From positions 186,001 through 250,000 of the forward strand of contig JAENXC010000001.1 in assembly GCA_016649715.1 (NCBI GenBank): DNA of 64,000 nt, read 5' to 3'. The translations under genes and the position numbers were made by a program. The notes under the pieces were generated by a model, which saw only the letters and a program-made list of their open reading frames with translations, was not told the origin of the DNA and ran no database searches. Below are positions 1 through 9,631 of the stretch, piece after piece (position 1 is the first letter of the stretch; every line of letters begins with the position of its first letter). The DNA comes from Flavobacteriaceae bacterium (GTDB lineage: Bacteria > Bacteroidota > Bacteroidia > Flavobacteriales > Flavobacteriaceae).

Positions 1-385
1 ATGAGAAAGGGATTGCGGCAATGCCCAAAGCGATGGTGCTCACAAATTTTCTACGGGAACCCATAAAGGGAGTTTCTTGGCTTCCGGCCACTTTCATAAA
101 TATTCCCACAAAAAAACGGGCAATATCTTCCCCAAACATAAAGACGATGATTATCAATTTAGGGATAAACACCGCGAGAAAAATTCCGAAGAAATACATT
201 TTGGGCGGCTCCATCATTTTGGCAGAACCCAAAAAAGAGAGCTCATAAATCAACCCTGCCAAAACAGCCACCGAAATAAAAACATACAAACCGTGCAACC
301 ACGGGCTTTTTGTAATGGTTTTTACAGCCTGAAAGGCATAAATATCAACGAGAATGTAAATGATTATAAATAGGAACCAGCGCAT
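1..385 (-). CDS. Metallophosphoesterase, N-terminal part (3' end outside window)
   Basis: The minus strand reads open from an ATG at 385-383 to the window edge, giving 128 residues. The protein starts MRWFLFIIIYILVDIYAFQA and has about three hydrophobic segments, followed by SRRKFVSTIALGIAAIPF, a twin-arginine-like stretch before another hydrophobic run. This membrane leader is what I know from flavobacterial YkuE-type metallophosphoesterases, whose metal-binding domain follows it. That catalytic domain lies outside the window, so the call rests on the leader alone. The gene is divergent from the GH92 gene, with a 100-bp gap. Confidence 0.6.
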   Translation of the reverse strand, partial: MRWFLFIIIYILVDIYAFQAVKTITKSPWLHGLYVFISVAVLAGLIYELSFLGSAKMMEPPKMYFFGIFLAVFIPKLIIIVFMFGEDIARFFVGIFMKVAGSQETPFMGSRRKFVSTIALGIAAIPFS

Positions 386-485
386 ATATATAAGATTTTT
401 TAAAGGTAGCAAGTTTCAAAAATCTGAAACGCAACTTCACTTTATTTTAACGGTTTTAGTATCTTTTCAGAATATTTTTTTTGAA

Positions 486-1367
486 ATGCGAAACACCCTG
501 ATTCTTCTCGTTTTTCTATGTCCTCTTTTCTGTTTTTCCCAGGGAAATTCTTCCCAGGAAAAACTGACCTCTTTTGTAAATCCTTTCATCGGCACGGGCG
601 GGCACGGCCACACTTATCCTGGCGCCACCATGCCTTTTGGAATGATGCAATTGAGCCCCGACACCCGTTTGGACGGCTGGGATGGCTGCAGCGGCTATCA
701 TTACAGCGACGAATATATTTACGGTTTTTCACACACCCACCTCAGCGGAACAGGTGTCAGCGATTATGGCGATGTACTTTTAATGCCAACAAATACAGTG
801 AATTTCAACAATGGGGCAGATAATAAAGAAGGTTACAAATCACATTTTTCGCATGAAAATGAAAACGCTTCGCCGGGATACTATAAGGTTTTGTTGGATG
901 AAAGTAATATTGAAGTGGAACTCACGGTTTCAAAACGAAGTGGAATCCATCATTACACATTTCCTGAAAATTCAAAACAAATTGTAATTCTCGATTTGGA
1001 ACACCGCGACAAAGTGTTGAGTTCCCAAATTAATATTGTTTCAAAAACTGAAATTTCCGGTCACCGCCATTCTGAGGCATGGGCAAAGGACCAGCGACTT
1101 TTTTACAATCTTCAGTTTTCCCGTCCCTATAAAAAAGTAGAATATTATTACCCCTTTGGGGGCCAGGGGGACAATCCAATAAAAGCCGCCTTTGAATTTG
1201 ACACTTCCGAAGGAAATGAACTTGAACTGAAAGTAGCAATCTCAGCCGTTGATGAAGCTGGAGCGAAAAAAAACCTAGAAACCGAAATTGGCAATAAATC
1301 CTTTCAACAGCTGAAAACTGAAGCTGAAACCGCTTGGGAAAAACAACTTGAAAAAAATAGTTGTTGA
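486..1367 (+). pseudogene. GH92 alpha-mannosidase, N-terminal fragment before frameshift
   Basis: ATG 486 is chosen because it begins a lipobox-free signal peptide (MRNTLILLVFLCPLFCFSQG); the reading frame stays open further upstream but without family-like sequence. The mature part opens with NPFIGTGGHGHTYPGA, the hallmark N-terminal motif of family GH92 exo-alpha-mannosidases, followed by the beta-sandwich region. The frame ends in AETAWEKQLEKNSC and a TGA at 1365-1367. The normal continuation is found one frame over, beginning at 1348. Removing one A from the A7 run at 1351-1357 joins the parts as QLEKIVVETANNDQK, which reads as an uninterrupted GH92. This is therefore a broken gene, a sequencing error, or a slippage site. 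Confidence 0.85.
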
Positions 1368-3396
1368 AACTGCGAACAACGACCAAAAAACCATTTTTTA
1401 CACCGCGCTTTATCACACGATGCTTGCGCCAAATTTGTATCAAGATGTTGATGGCCGTTACCGTGGAATGGATTTACAAATCCATCAAAGTAACGATTTT
1501 GAGAACTACACCGTCTTTTCACTTTGGGACACCTACCGCGCTGCACATCCGCTTTATACAATTATTGAAAAAGAACGAACAAACGATTTTATAAATTCAC
1601 TTTTAGCGAAATATGTCGAAGGCGGAATCCTCCCCATTTGGCCATTAGCAGCAAATTACACGGGTTGTATGATTGGATACCACGCTGTGCCCGTTATAGC
1701 CGATGCCTATTTAAAAGGAATTCGCGGATACGACACCGAAAAAGCTTTTGAAGCGATGAAACACAGCGCAATGCAAGACAAATTGGGATTGAAAAGTTAC
1801 AAGAAATTCGGCTTTATTCCAGTGGAAGAAGAAAGCGAATCGGTTTCAAAAACGTTGGAATATGCTTATGACGATTGGACGATTGCCGAAATGGCGAAAG
1901 CTATGGGGAAAACCGAGGATTACCATCTTTTTTCCGAAAGGGCACAATACTATAAAAACGTTTTCGACCCTGAAACCAAGTTTATGCGCGGTCGTTTCCT
2001 CAACACATGGTTTTCTCCTTTTGATCCGTACGAAGTGAATTTCAACTACACCGAAGCCAATTCGTGGCAATACAGTTTTTACGTCCCACAGGATATTTCT
2101 GGCTTGATAAATTTAATGGGCGGGAAAACTGTATTTGAAAATCAACTGGACAAACTTTTTACTGCAAAGAATAAAACTTCGGGACGCGAACAGGCGGATA
2201 TTACTGGGCTGATTGGCCAATACGCCCACGGAAACGAACCGAGCCACCATATGGCTTATCTCTATAATTTCGTAAATAAACCCACAAAAACACAGGAAAA
2301 AGTTCATCAAATTTTAAACGAAATGTACCAAAACGCCCCCGATGGAATTTCAGGAAACGAAGATTGCGGGCAGATGAGCGCTTGGTACGTTTTCAATGCG
2401 ATGGGTTTTTATCCCGTAACCTCCGCGAGCAATCAATATATTATCGGGACGCCTTTGTTTGAAAGGGCTACGATAAATTTAGAAGATGGAAAAATATTTG
2501 AAATTGAAGCAGAGAACATTTCCGCTAAAAACAAATATATCGCTTCGGCAACACTAAACGGAAAATCTTTAAATCGGAGTTTTATTTATCATTCTGAAAT
2601 TATAAACGGCGGTAAACTGGTTTTTAAAATGACAGGAAAACCTTCCAATTGGGCTATAAAAGATGCTGAAATTCCCAAAACCGAAATCACAGAAAATTTG
2701 ATTGTTCCTGCGCCATTCATCGGTAAAGGCGATGTGGCTTTTAAAAATGAAACTGAAATATCATTGGGCGTTGCTTCGCCTAAAAATGAAATCTTTTATT
2801 CTTTAAACAATTCTGATTTCAAAAAATACAGAACACCTTTTACCATTTCGGAAGAAACATTGTTGAAAACATATTCACGAAAAGATGCTAAAAGAAGTGA
2901 AATTCTTTCAACCTATTTTTACAAAATAGACCCAAACCTCAGCATAAAACTCGAAACAGAATACGCCAATCAATACAACGGCGGCGGAAAAAACGCACTG
3001 ATTGACGGAATTCACGGCGCAAATGATTTCCGGACGGGAACTTGGCAAGGTTATCACGATCTATATTTGAAAGCGATCGTGAATTTGGGTTCTTCAAAAG
3101 AAGTAAAAACCGTTTCCGTGAATTTTCTGCAGGACCAACGCAGCTGGATTTTTTATCCCACGGAAATCATTTGCTCAATTTCGGAAAACGGGAAGGATTT
3201 TACAAAATTGCCCATTCAAAAAATAGAAGCCGATATTCCTGTTGAGGAAGCTGGAATAAAAACGATTCAATTCGAAATAAATAAAAATATTCAATTCTTG
3301 AAAATCACCGCAAAAAACTTTGGAGATTTGCCGAAAGGACATTTGGGATACGGCGGAAAAGCTTGGCTTTTTGTGGATGAGATAGAAATAAAATGA
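1348..3396 (+). pseudogene. GH92 alpha-mannosidase, catalytic and C-terminal fragment
   Basis: This is the second part of the frameshifted GH92 gene. It contains the (alpha/alpha)6 catalytic region with the family signatures HGNEPSHHMAYLYN and GNEDCGQMSAWYV, the latter holding conserved acidic residues of the calcium-dependent active site. After about residue 470 of this fragment come a chitobiase-C-like segment and an F5/8 type C (discoidin-like) module, which often bind carbohydrate. GH92 enzymes remove alpha-linked mannose from N-glycans. The apparent TTG at 1348 is probably not a true start; the segment belongs in frame with the part beginning at 486. The joined protein would be about 970 residues, longer than a minimal GH92 because of the C-terminal modules. 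Confidence 0.88.
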
Positions 3397-3442
3397 AACA
3401 GGACTTAAGGGAACCAAGAACCACGACTAAATTTAGAATATT

Positions 3443-4441
3443 ATGAAACGCAGAAAATTTATTCAAAACGCTTCGCTTTCCACCTTTGGAATTGCTGTTG
3501 GAACTTCGGTTTTTGCTTCGGAAACCAAAACTTCTATTTCTGAAGTAAGCAACCCTAAAAGTGGAACTTCCGGTTTTCCAATGGTAATTGCCACTTGGAA
3601 TGTAAATAGTAGCACCGCCGAAGCTTGGCGCGTTTTGCAGGAAGGAAATTCTGCACTCGACGCCATTGAAAAAGGTTGTATGGTTGAGGAAGCAAATGCC
3701 GAAGGTCAATCCGTTGGCATTGGAGGACTGCCGGATCGCGATGGAAATGTAACCCTCGACGCCTGTATTATGGACAGCAAAGGCAATTATGGCGCGGTGG
3801 TTTATCTTCAGCATATTATGCACCCAATTTCTGTTGCACGAAAAGTGATGGAAGATACGCCGCACGTTATTTTGGCTGGAAAAGGTGCGGAACAATTTGC
3901 AATTTCTGAAGGATTTAAACCTATTGATTTACTTACTGAAGCCTCGAAAAAAGCATGGGAAGAGTGGAAAAAGACTTCGCAATACAAACCCATTATCAAT
4001 ATTGAAAACCACGATACCATCGGGATGCTCGCCATTGATAAAAATGGGGATATTTCGGGCGGCTGCACCACTAGCGGCTTGGCTTACAAAATCGCCGGTC
4101 GCGTAGGCGATTCGCCTATAATCGGGTCGGGACTTTTTATCGACAATGAAATTGGGGGCGCAACCGCAACTGGTCTTGGCGAAGAAGTTTTAAAAACCGT
4201 GGGCAGTTTTTTGATTGTTGAATTGATGCGCCAAGGCAAAACCCCGCAACAAGCTTGCGAGGAAGCCATCGGCAGAATTATTAAAAAGAATCCAGATTAT
4301 AAAGACTTTCAAGTAGGTTATATTGCCGTAAACAAAAAGGGTGAAACGGGTTGGTATTCCATTCACGACGGATTTTGGGTAACGAAGTATCAGAACGACA
4401 AAAACGAAAACTTCCATTCAGATTTTTATGATAAAAAGTAA
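3443..4441 (+). CDS. N4-(beta-N-acetylglucosaminyl)-L-asparaginase (glycosylasparaginase)
   Basis: A 332-residue Ntn-hydrolase that cleaves the GlcNAc-Asn bond left after N-glycan trimming, giving aspartate and the glycosylamine. The N-terminus MKRRKFIQNASL, followed by a hydrophobic stretch, looks like a twin-arginine signal, so periplasmic action is likely. The autocleavage site is visible as HDTIGM, with Thr192 as the expected new N-terminal nucleophile. GRVGDSPIIGSG and the later TATGLGEE are substrate-pocket motifs of the family. It lies 46 bp after the GH92 gene and 88 bp before the sugar transporter, all on one strand. This order supports a shared role in taking N-glycans apart. Confidence 0.9.
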   Translation: MKRRKFIQNASLSTFGIAVGTSVFASETKTSISEVSNPKSGTSGFPMVIATWNVNSSTAEAWRVLQEGNSALDAIEKGCMVEEANAEGQSVGIGGLPDRDGNVTLDACIMDSKGNYGAVVYLQHIMHPISVARKVMEDTPHVILAGKGAEQFAISEGFKPIDLLTEASKKAWEEWKKTSQYKPIINIENHDTIGMLAIDKNGDISGGCTTSGLAYKIAGRVGDSPIIGSGLFIDNEIGGATATGLGEEVLKTVGSFLIVELMRQGKTPQQACEEAIGRIIKKNPDYKDFQVGYIAVNKKGETGWYSIHDGFWVTKYQNDKNENFHSDFYDKK

Positions 4442-4450
4442 ACTCTGAGT

Positions 4451-4487
4451 CTCTGTGGTGGATAGGTTTACCACAAAGGACACAGAG
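4451..4487. repeat. Intergenic palindrome
   Basis: CTCTGTG at 4451-4457 is the inverse of CACAGAG at 4481-4487. A competing stem TGTGGT/ACCACA lies inside. The unit with ACCACAAAGGACACAGAG resembles a short repeat I know from Bacteroidota intergenic regions. It sits between glycosylasparaginase and the transporter and could act in mRNA processing; no function is shown. Confidence 0.45.
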
Positions 4488-4529
4488 AAAAAATAACAGT
4501 ATCAAAAATAATAACAGAATCATTTAATT

Positions 4530-5849
4530 ATGACCGAAAAAAAATCCTTCCACTCCGCTTTTATAACCGTTACCGTACTGTTTTTCCTTTGGGGATTTAT
4601 CACTGTTTTGGTTGACAGTTTGGTTCCTCGATTGAAAGATGTTTTTGAACTCAGTTATTTTCAGGCAGGATTGGTTCAGTTTGCTTTCTTTTTGGCGTAT
4701 TTGGTGATTTCTGTGCCTGCGGGAGCTTTGCTTTCACGAATTGGTTACCAAAAAGGGATAATCGTAGGCTTGGTAACAATGTCCATTGGCTGTTTGCTTT
4801 TTTACCCAGCCGCCGCCGACAGACAATTTTGGATATTTATGGTTGCATATTTCACACTCGCAGGCGGAATAACCGTGCTGCAAGTAGCAGCCAATCCTTA
4901 TGTTTCGGTTTTAGGAAGTGAGGATGGCGCTTCCAGTAGATTGAACCTTTCGCAAGCTTTCAACTCTTTGGGAACAGCGATTGCACCTTTGATTGGCGCT
5001 TCCTTTTTGTTGAGCGACACCATTAAATCTTCGGAAGAAATTTCAGGTTTAACGGATATGGATCAAAGTGCCTATTACGTTTCAGAAGCTTCCGCCGTGC
5101 AAACACCTTTCCTGTTCATCGCAGCGTTTATAGGGTTTCTGGCGTTGTTGTTTGTTTTTATAAAACTTCCGAAAATTTTGGAAAAAAGTCCTGTTGGTGG
5201 TTACGGAAAATTGCTGAAAAACAAAATCGTGATGCTCGGTGCACTTGGAATTTTCCTATATGTAGGAGCCGAAGTTGCCATAGGCAGTTATTTGGTGAAT
5301 TATTTTATGAGTATGAATATTTCTGAAATAATACAACAAAATGAAACGATGAAATACATTGCCGAACACCTTTTAAATACAGATTTAAACACCATTGACA
5401 GTAAAGCAATTGTGGGTGCTTTTGTAGTTTTTTATTGGAGTGGTGCTATGATTGGACGTTTTGTTGGGGCGTATCTAACCAGAATTTTGAAACCTACCAA
5501 GGTGCTTTCAACCTTCGCCTTTGTGGCTGTGCTGATGCTAATTATCTCAATGAATACAGACGGTTTAACCGCTATGTGGTCCATTCTCGCCGTTGGACTT
5601 TTCAACTCTATTATGTTTCCAACGATCTTTGCTCTGACCATTGATGGACTGGGCGATTTGAAACCGCAAGCTTCGGGTTTGCTTTGTATGGCAATTGTTG
5701 GAGGTGCGGTAATACCGCCGATGTATGGATTTTTAACGGATAATGTTGGGTTTAAAATTGCGCTTATTCTCTTGATTGCCTGTTACGGTTATATTCTATT
5801 CTTCGGAATACTTAAAGGAAGAAAATTACTGAAGAAGGCTACTTTGTAA
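4530..5849 (+). CDS. Sugar MFS transporter, FucP/GluP (glucose/galactose) family
   Basis: A 439-residue inner-membrane permease with about 12 hydrophobic segments. It starts with FLWGFITVLVDSLVPRLKDVF and carries VLQVAANPYVSVLG, both typical of the fucose-proton symporter/glucose-galactose transporter family. It would import free monosaccharide by proton or sodium symport. The exact sugar cannot be read from sequence; mannose or GlcNAc released by the two upstream genes are the obvious candidates. It is the last gene of the three-gene N-glycan cluster and converges with the cyanophycin synthetase gene. Confidence 0.88.
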   Translation: MTEKKSFHSAFITVTVLFFLWGFITVLVDSLVPRLKDVFELSYFQAGLVQFAFFLAYLVISVPAGALLSRIGYQKGIIVGLVTMSIGCLLFYPAAADRQFWIFMVAYFTLAGGITVLQVAANPYVSVLGSEDGASSRLNLSQAFNSLGTAIAPLIGASFLLSDTIKSSEEISGLTDMDQSAYYVSEASAVQTPFLFIAAFIGFLALLFVFIKLPKILEKSPVGGYGKLLKNKIVMLGALGIFLYVGAEVAIGSYLVNYFMSMNISEIIQQNETMKYIAEHLLNTDLNTIDSKAIVGAFVVFYWSGAMIGRFVGAYLTRILKPTKVLSTFAFVAVLMLIISMNTDGLTAMWSILAVGLFNSIMFPTIFALTIDGLGDLKPQASGLLCMAIVGGAVIPPMYGFLTDNVGFKIALILLIACYGYILFFGILKGRKLLKKATL

Positions 5850-5960
5850 ATAATTACATTAAACTAAAATGCACAAAGCCCTCCTAAATGAAGCGGGCCA
5901 TTTAAAATAGTTATTCGCAAAATTGAAGTACGTTAGTTCTTCTGCAGTCCTATTTACTTT

Positions 5961-8597
5961 TTACTGTGCAAAAATCTTTTCGCCCCTGCTTTCCTGATCC
6001 TTGAATTTCATCACCAAATCCAATGCATCTGGAATTACGTCGCTACATAAAATAATCAACGAACCCTTTTTTGCATTATTTACCGCATAAGTAATGGCTT
6101 CCTTTTCTGAGGGAATAACGGTTGTTTTTTTGTTTGGGTCTTTCGTCCTGATGCCATCATTTAGCATATTTATGATTTCTTCATCGCTTCTTCCACGCAG
6201 GTTTTTGTCCTGACGGATTATTATTTCATCAAACATTTCTGCGGCGATGCTTCCTAACTCTTTGGTGTCTTCCTCTCTTCTATCACCCACTCCTGCAATG
6301 ATACCAACTTTTTCAGTGGCTTCAAGGTTATCGGTGAATTTTTGAAGTGCGCGCATTCCCGCTGGGTTGTGGGCATAATCAAGTAAAATACTGAAGTTTT
6401 CGAATTTGAAAAGGTTCAACCTCCCCGGTGTTTGTGTTGCCGAAGGAATAAAGGTTTCCAAAGCTATTTTCATATCCTCAATTCCTATTCCCCTCACATT
6501 TGCGGCGATTACTGCCGGAAGAATATTTTGAATCATAAAAGTTGCCTTTCCGCCATAAGTCAACGGGATGTTTTCGGCTTTCATGATGCGCATTTTCCAT
6601 ATGCCACGGCAAAGCGTAACGTATCCGTTTTCATAAATAGCGGTAATTCCGCCAAGTTTTTGAAGTGCTTTAATCCGTGGGTTTTCTTCATCCATTGAGA
6701 AAAGTGCGAGGTTGCAATTGATGCTTCTTCGCATTTCATAGACCAAATCGTCATCAGCGTTAAGGATTGCGTAACCTTCGGGCAGAACCGTTTCGGGAAT
6801 TACGCCTTTCACCTTTGCTAGTTGTTCCACGGTGTGTATCCCTTTCAGTCCCAAATGGTCTGCTTCAACGTTAGTTACAATAGCGACATCACATTTTTTA
6901 AAACCGAGACCTGCTCGCAATAATCCACCACGAGCACATTCCAAAACGGCGAAGTTTACCGTTGGATCTTTCAATACAAATTCGGCACTTGCAGGACCAG
7001 TGCAATCGCCTTTCATCAACAATCTGTTTTGAATGTAAACGCCATCACTGGTGGTGTAGCCCACTCTGTACCCCTTCATTTTTGCCATATGGGCAATTAA
7101 ACGAGTGGTTGTAGTTTTTCCATTGGTTCCTGTGATGGCAACAATAGGAATTCTTCCAGTATTGCCTTGCTGCGGAAATAGCTTGTCTACAACTGGTGCT
7201 GCAACATTTCGAGGCAAACCGCTTGTTGGCGCCAAGTGCATTCTGAAACCTGGACCAGCATTCACTTCCAATACCGCTCCGCCCGTATCATTTAAAGGCT
7301 GACTGATGTCTGTAGTCATTATATCAATGCCACAAATATCGAGGTCTATTATTTTTGAAATACGTTCCGCCATTGAAACGTTGGTAGGGTGTACAATATC
7401 TGTTACATCTTCCGCAGTACCACCCGTGCTGAGGTTTGCTGTGTCTTTCAAAATAACTTGTTCCCCTTTTTTCGGAACAGAATCTTCGGTATAACCTTTG
7501 GCAGCAATGATTGTTCTCGTTAAATCGTTGATGGTTATTTTGGTAAGCACATTTTCGTGCCCGTAACCACGGCGTGGGTCTTTGTTCACTTCATCGACCA
7601 GTTCCTTAATCGTTAATTTTCCATCGCCTACAACGTTTGCAGGAGTCCGTTTTGCGGCAGCCACCAAAACATTGTTTATTACCAACAAGCGGTAATCTTC
7701 GCCAGTGATATATTTTTCTATAATTACTTTAGGAGAAACAATTTTCGCGGCGTGAAATGCTACCAAAGCATCTTCATAGTTTTTAATGTTTACCGTAATG
7801 CCACGGCCGTGGTTTCCACCGACAGGCTTTACTACCAAAGGAAAACCTACATATTTGCAAGCTTCTTCCAAACTGCTTTCGCGTGAAATAATATCGCCGC
7901 GTGGCACTTGTACTTCAGCTTGTTCCAAAAGGTATTTTGTATCTTCTTTATCGCAGGCTATTTCTACTCCAATACTACTGGTTTCGGATGTTACGGTTGC
8001 CTGAATTCTTTTTTGGTTGGCACCGTACCCCAATTGGCAAAGTGAGTATTTATTTAAGCGAATCCAAGGAATACCGCGGGCTTCGGCTTCTTCAACAATA
8101 GAACCCGTACTTGGGCCCAAACGCTCGTCTTCACGTATTTCGCGCATTCTTTGGATGTCTGCTTTCAAATCATATTCTTTTCCATCAATCAAGGCTTGGC
8201 AAATATCAACAGCAGCATTTGCGGCATAGCGGCCAACATTTTCCTCAATATAACTGAAAACCACGTTGTAAACTCCCTTTTCGCCATAAGTTCGGGTTCT
8301 TCCGAAGCCCGTGTCCATATCTGCCAACGACTGGATTTCCAACGCAATATGTTCAACAATATGCCCCATCCACGTTCCTTCTTCCACCCTTTGGAAAAAA
8401 CCGCCCGGTTCGCCCACGCTGCAGCGATGTTCGTACATACTGGGGAACATATTCTTGAGCCGATCATAGAAACCCTCGATTTTATTGGAGGGAAGCTCCT
8501 CCATTTCCTCAAGATCAAGAACCATTACTATTAATTTATGACGACGGATGGACCAGTAATTTGGACCCCGCATGGCATTGATTTCTCTAATTCGCAT
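5961..8597 (-). CDS. cphA: Cyanophycin synthetase
   Basis: An 878-residue enzyme that polymerises Asp and Arg into multi-L-arginyl-poly-L-aspartate using ATP. The start was set at ATG 8597 because the family begins MRIREINAMRGPNYWSI; the reading frame runs 52 codons further upstream, but that part does not look like the family. An N-terminal domain is followed by ATP-grasp (about 220-470, with PLVVKPVGGNHGRGIT and EVNAGPGFRMH). A Mur-ligase-like half has its P-loop GTNGKTTTTR near residue 490, ECARGGLLRAGLGF, and LLDYAHNPAG. Length and domain order match full cyanophycin synthetases. It is divergent from cphB across a 97-bp gap, so both probably share one control region. Confidence 0.95.
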   Translation of the reverse strand: MRIREINAMRGPNYWSIRRHKLIVMVLDLEEMEELPSNKIEGFYDRLKNMFPSMYEHRCSVGEPGGFFQRVEEGTWMGHIVEHIALEIQSLADMDTGFGRTRTYGEKGVYNVVFSYIEENVGRYAANAAVDICQALIDGKEYDLKADIQRMREIREDERLGPSTGSIVEEAEARGIPWIRLNKYSLCQLGYGANQKRIQATVTSETSSIGVEIACDKEDTKYLLEQAEVQVPRGDIISRESSLEEACKYVGFPLVVKPVGGNHGRGITVNIKNYEDALVAFHAAKIVSPKVIIEKYITGEDYRLLVINNVLVAAAKRTPANVVGDGKLTIKELVDEVNKDPRRGYGHENVLTKITINDLTRTIIAAKGYTEDSVPKKGEQVILKDTANLSTGGTAEDVTDIVHPTNVSMAERISKIIDLDICGIDIMTTDISQPLNDTGGAVLEVNAGPGFRMHLAPTSGLPRNVAAPVVDKLFPQQGNTGRIPIVAITGTNGKTTTTRLIAHMAKMKGYRVGYTTSDGVYIQNRLLMKGDCTGPASAEFVLKDPTVNFAVLECARGGLLRAGLGFKKCDVAIVTNVEADHLGLKGIHTVEQLAKVKGVIPETVLPEGYAILNADDDLVYEMRRSINCNLALFSMDEENPRIKALQKLGGITAIYENGYVTLCRGIWKMRIMKAENIPLTYGGKATFMIQNILPAVIAANVRGIGIEDMKIALETFIPSATQTPGRLNLFKFENFSILLDYAHNPAGMRALQKFTDNLEATEKVGIIAGVGDRREEDTKELGSIAAEMFDEIIIRQDKNLRGRSDEEIINMLNDGIRTKDPNKKTTVIPSEKEAITYAVNNAKKGSLIILCSDVIPDALDLVMKFKDQESRGEKIFAQ

Positions 8598-8665
8598 ATG
8601 TTGACGGATTTGTTTGTTTCGTATGAATTTGATAAATATATGATTAATTTCTCTAACAATTACCG

Positions 8666-8673
8666 TATTTTTG
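8666..8673 (+). promoter_or_regulatory. Candidate -7 element for cphB
   Basis: TATTTTTG fits the Bacteroidota -7 consensus TAnnTTTG and lies 21 bp before the cphB ATG. No TTTG sits at the usual -33 spacing; the nearest is at 8628-8631, too far away. This is a weak single-box prediction inside the cphA-cphB divergent gap. Confidence 0.4.
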
Positions 8674-8694
8674 TGCGCAAAATCAAATAAATTC

Positions 8695-9567
8695 ATGGAC
8701 GTAAAAGGCACCCTAATCCCCATAGGTGGAAATGAAGATAAAGGAAATGGCAAAAACGAAAGATATACTTTAGAATATATTCAGCGCGGCATTCTGTCCC
8801 GTGTGGTTCGTGAAAGCGGCGGAATAGAGGCTACCATAATAGTAATTCCCACCGCCTCCAGCATTCCGGTGGAAGTAAGCGAGAATTATCTTTATGCGTT
8901 CAACAAATTAGGTTGTAAAAATGTTCATATTATGGACATTAGAAGTCGCGAGGAAGCCGAAAATCCAGACTTTTTAAAACTGATGAAAAAAGCCAACTGC
9001 GTGATGTTTTCTGGCGGGGACCAATCAAAAATCGTAAAGTACATCGGCGGCACAGCTTTAGCTGAAATCATAAAAAACAAATACGAAAACGAAGAGTTTG
9101 TAATTGCAGGCACCAGCGCGGGCGCTATGTGCATGAGCAAAGAAATGATAACTGGCGGAGGCGTGCAGGAAGCTTTTACCAAAGGTGCGGTAACCATGGG
9201 CAAGGGAATGGGTTTTATCCCAAACTTTATTATCGATTCGCACTTTATCCGTCGTGGGCGTTTTGGACGTTTGGCAGAAGCCGTGGCTCAATTTCCCTTA
9301 AAAATTGGAATCGGATTGGCTGAAGATACAGGCTTAGTCATCAAGAATCGCAACAACTGTGAAGTAATAGGCTCTGGGATGGTAATCCTTTTTGATCCGC
9401 GAAGGTTGATACACAACAATCGAGATTCGGTGCCAGAGGGCTCTCCTATGTCTATTACCAATCTAAAAGTCCACATTTTAGCCCATGGCGACAAACTGGA
9501 CATTAAAGAAAAACGCATTCATATTTCGCCCATTTATCTTGAAATGACGGACGTTGAGACTTTGTGA
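8695..9567 (+). CDS. cphB: Cyanophycinase
   Basis: A 290-residue serine peptidase of family S51 that degrades cyanophycin to beta-Asp-Arg dipeptides. ATG 8695 was chosen over the in-frame TTG at 8671, which overlaps the candidate -7 box. The family opening GTLIPIGGNEDKG, the FSGGDQ motif and the nucleophile elbow GTSAGAM (Ser141) are all present, and DSHFIRRGRFGRL provides the conserved His region. Length matches cyanophycinases. It is divergent from cphA and convergent with the isoaspartyl peptidase gene, which acts on its product. Heptamer repeats start directly at its stop codon. Confidence 0.94.
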   Translation: MDVKGTLIPIGGNEDKGNGKNERYTLEYIQRGILSRVVRESGGIEATIIVIPTASSIPVEVSENYLYAFNKLGCKNVHIMDIRSREEAENPDFLKLMKKANCVMFSGGDQSKIVKYIGGTALAEIIKNKYENEEFVIAGTSAGAMCMSKEMITGGGVQEAFTKGAVTMGKGMGFIPNFIIDSHFIRRGRFGRLAEAVAQFPLKIGIGLAEDTGLVIKNRNNCEVIGSGMVILFDPRRLIHNNRDSVPEGSPMSITNLKVHILAHGDKLDIKEKRIHISPIYLEMTDVETL

Positions 9568-9598
9568 TTGTTTATTGTTTATTGTTTATTGTTTATTG
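9567..9598. repeat. 7-bp tandem repeat ATTGTTT, 4.6 copies
   Basis: ATTGTTT repeats perfectly at 9567, 9574, 9581 and 9588, with a partial unit to 9598. It begins on the last base of the cphB stop codon. It is one of several heptamer tracts in this window (see findings). Confidence 0.9.
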
Positions 9599-9631
9599 AA
9601 AATTACAATAGAATCTATCGGGACCAAAGTA

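Noticed and set aside
1030-1443. Minus-strand open frame across the GH92 frameshift
   Set aside because: Antisense to conserved GH92 sequence; no recognisable protein.
3808-4071. Minus-strand frames inside the glycosylasparaginase gene
   Set aside because: Shadows of the Ntn-hydrolase; no independent support.
8597-8753. Upstream extension of cphA (52 extra codons)
   Set aside because: The family starts at MRIREINAMRG; the extension lacks similarity and would overlap the cphB start.
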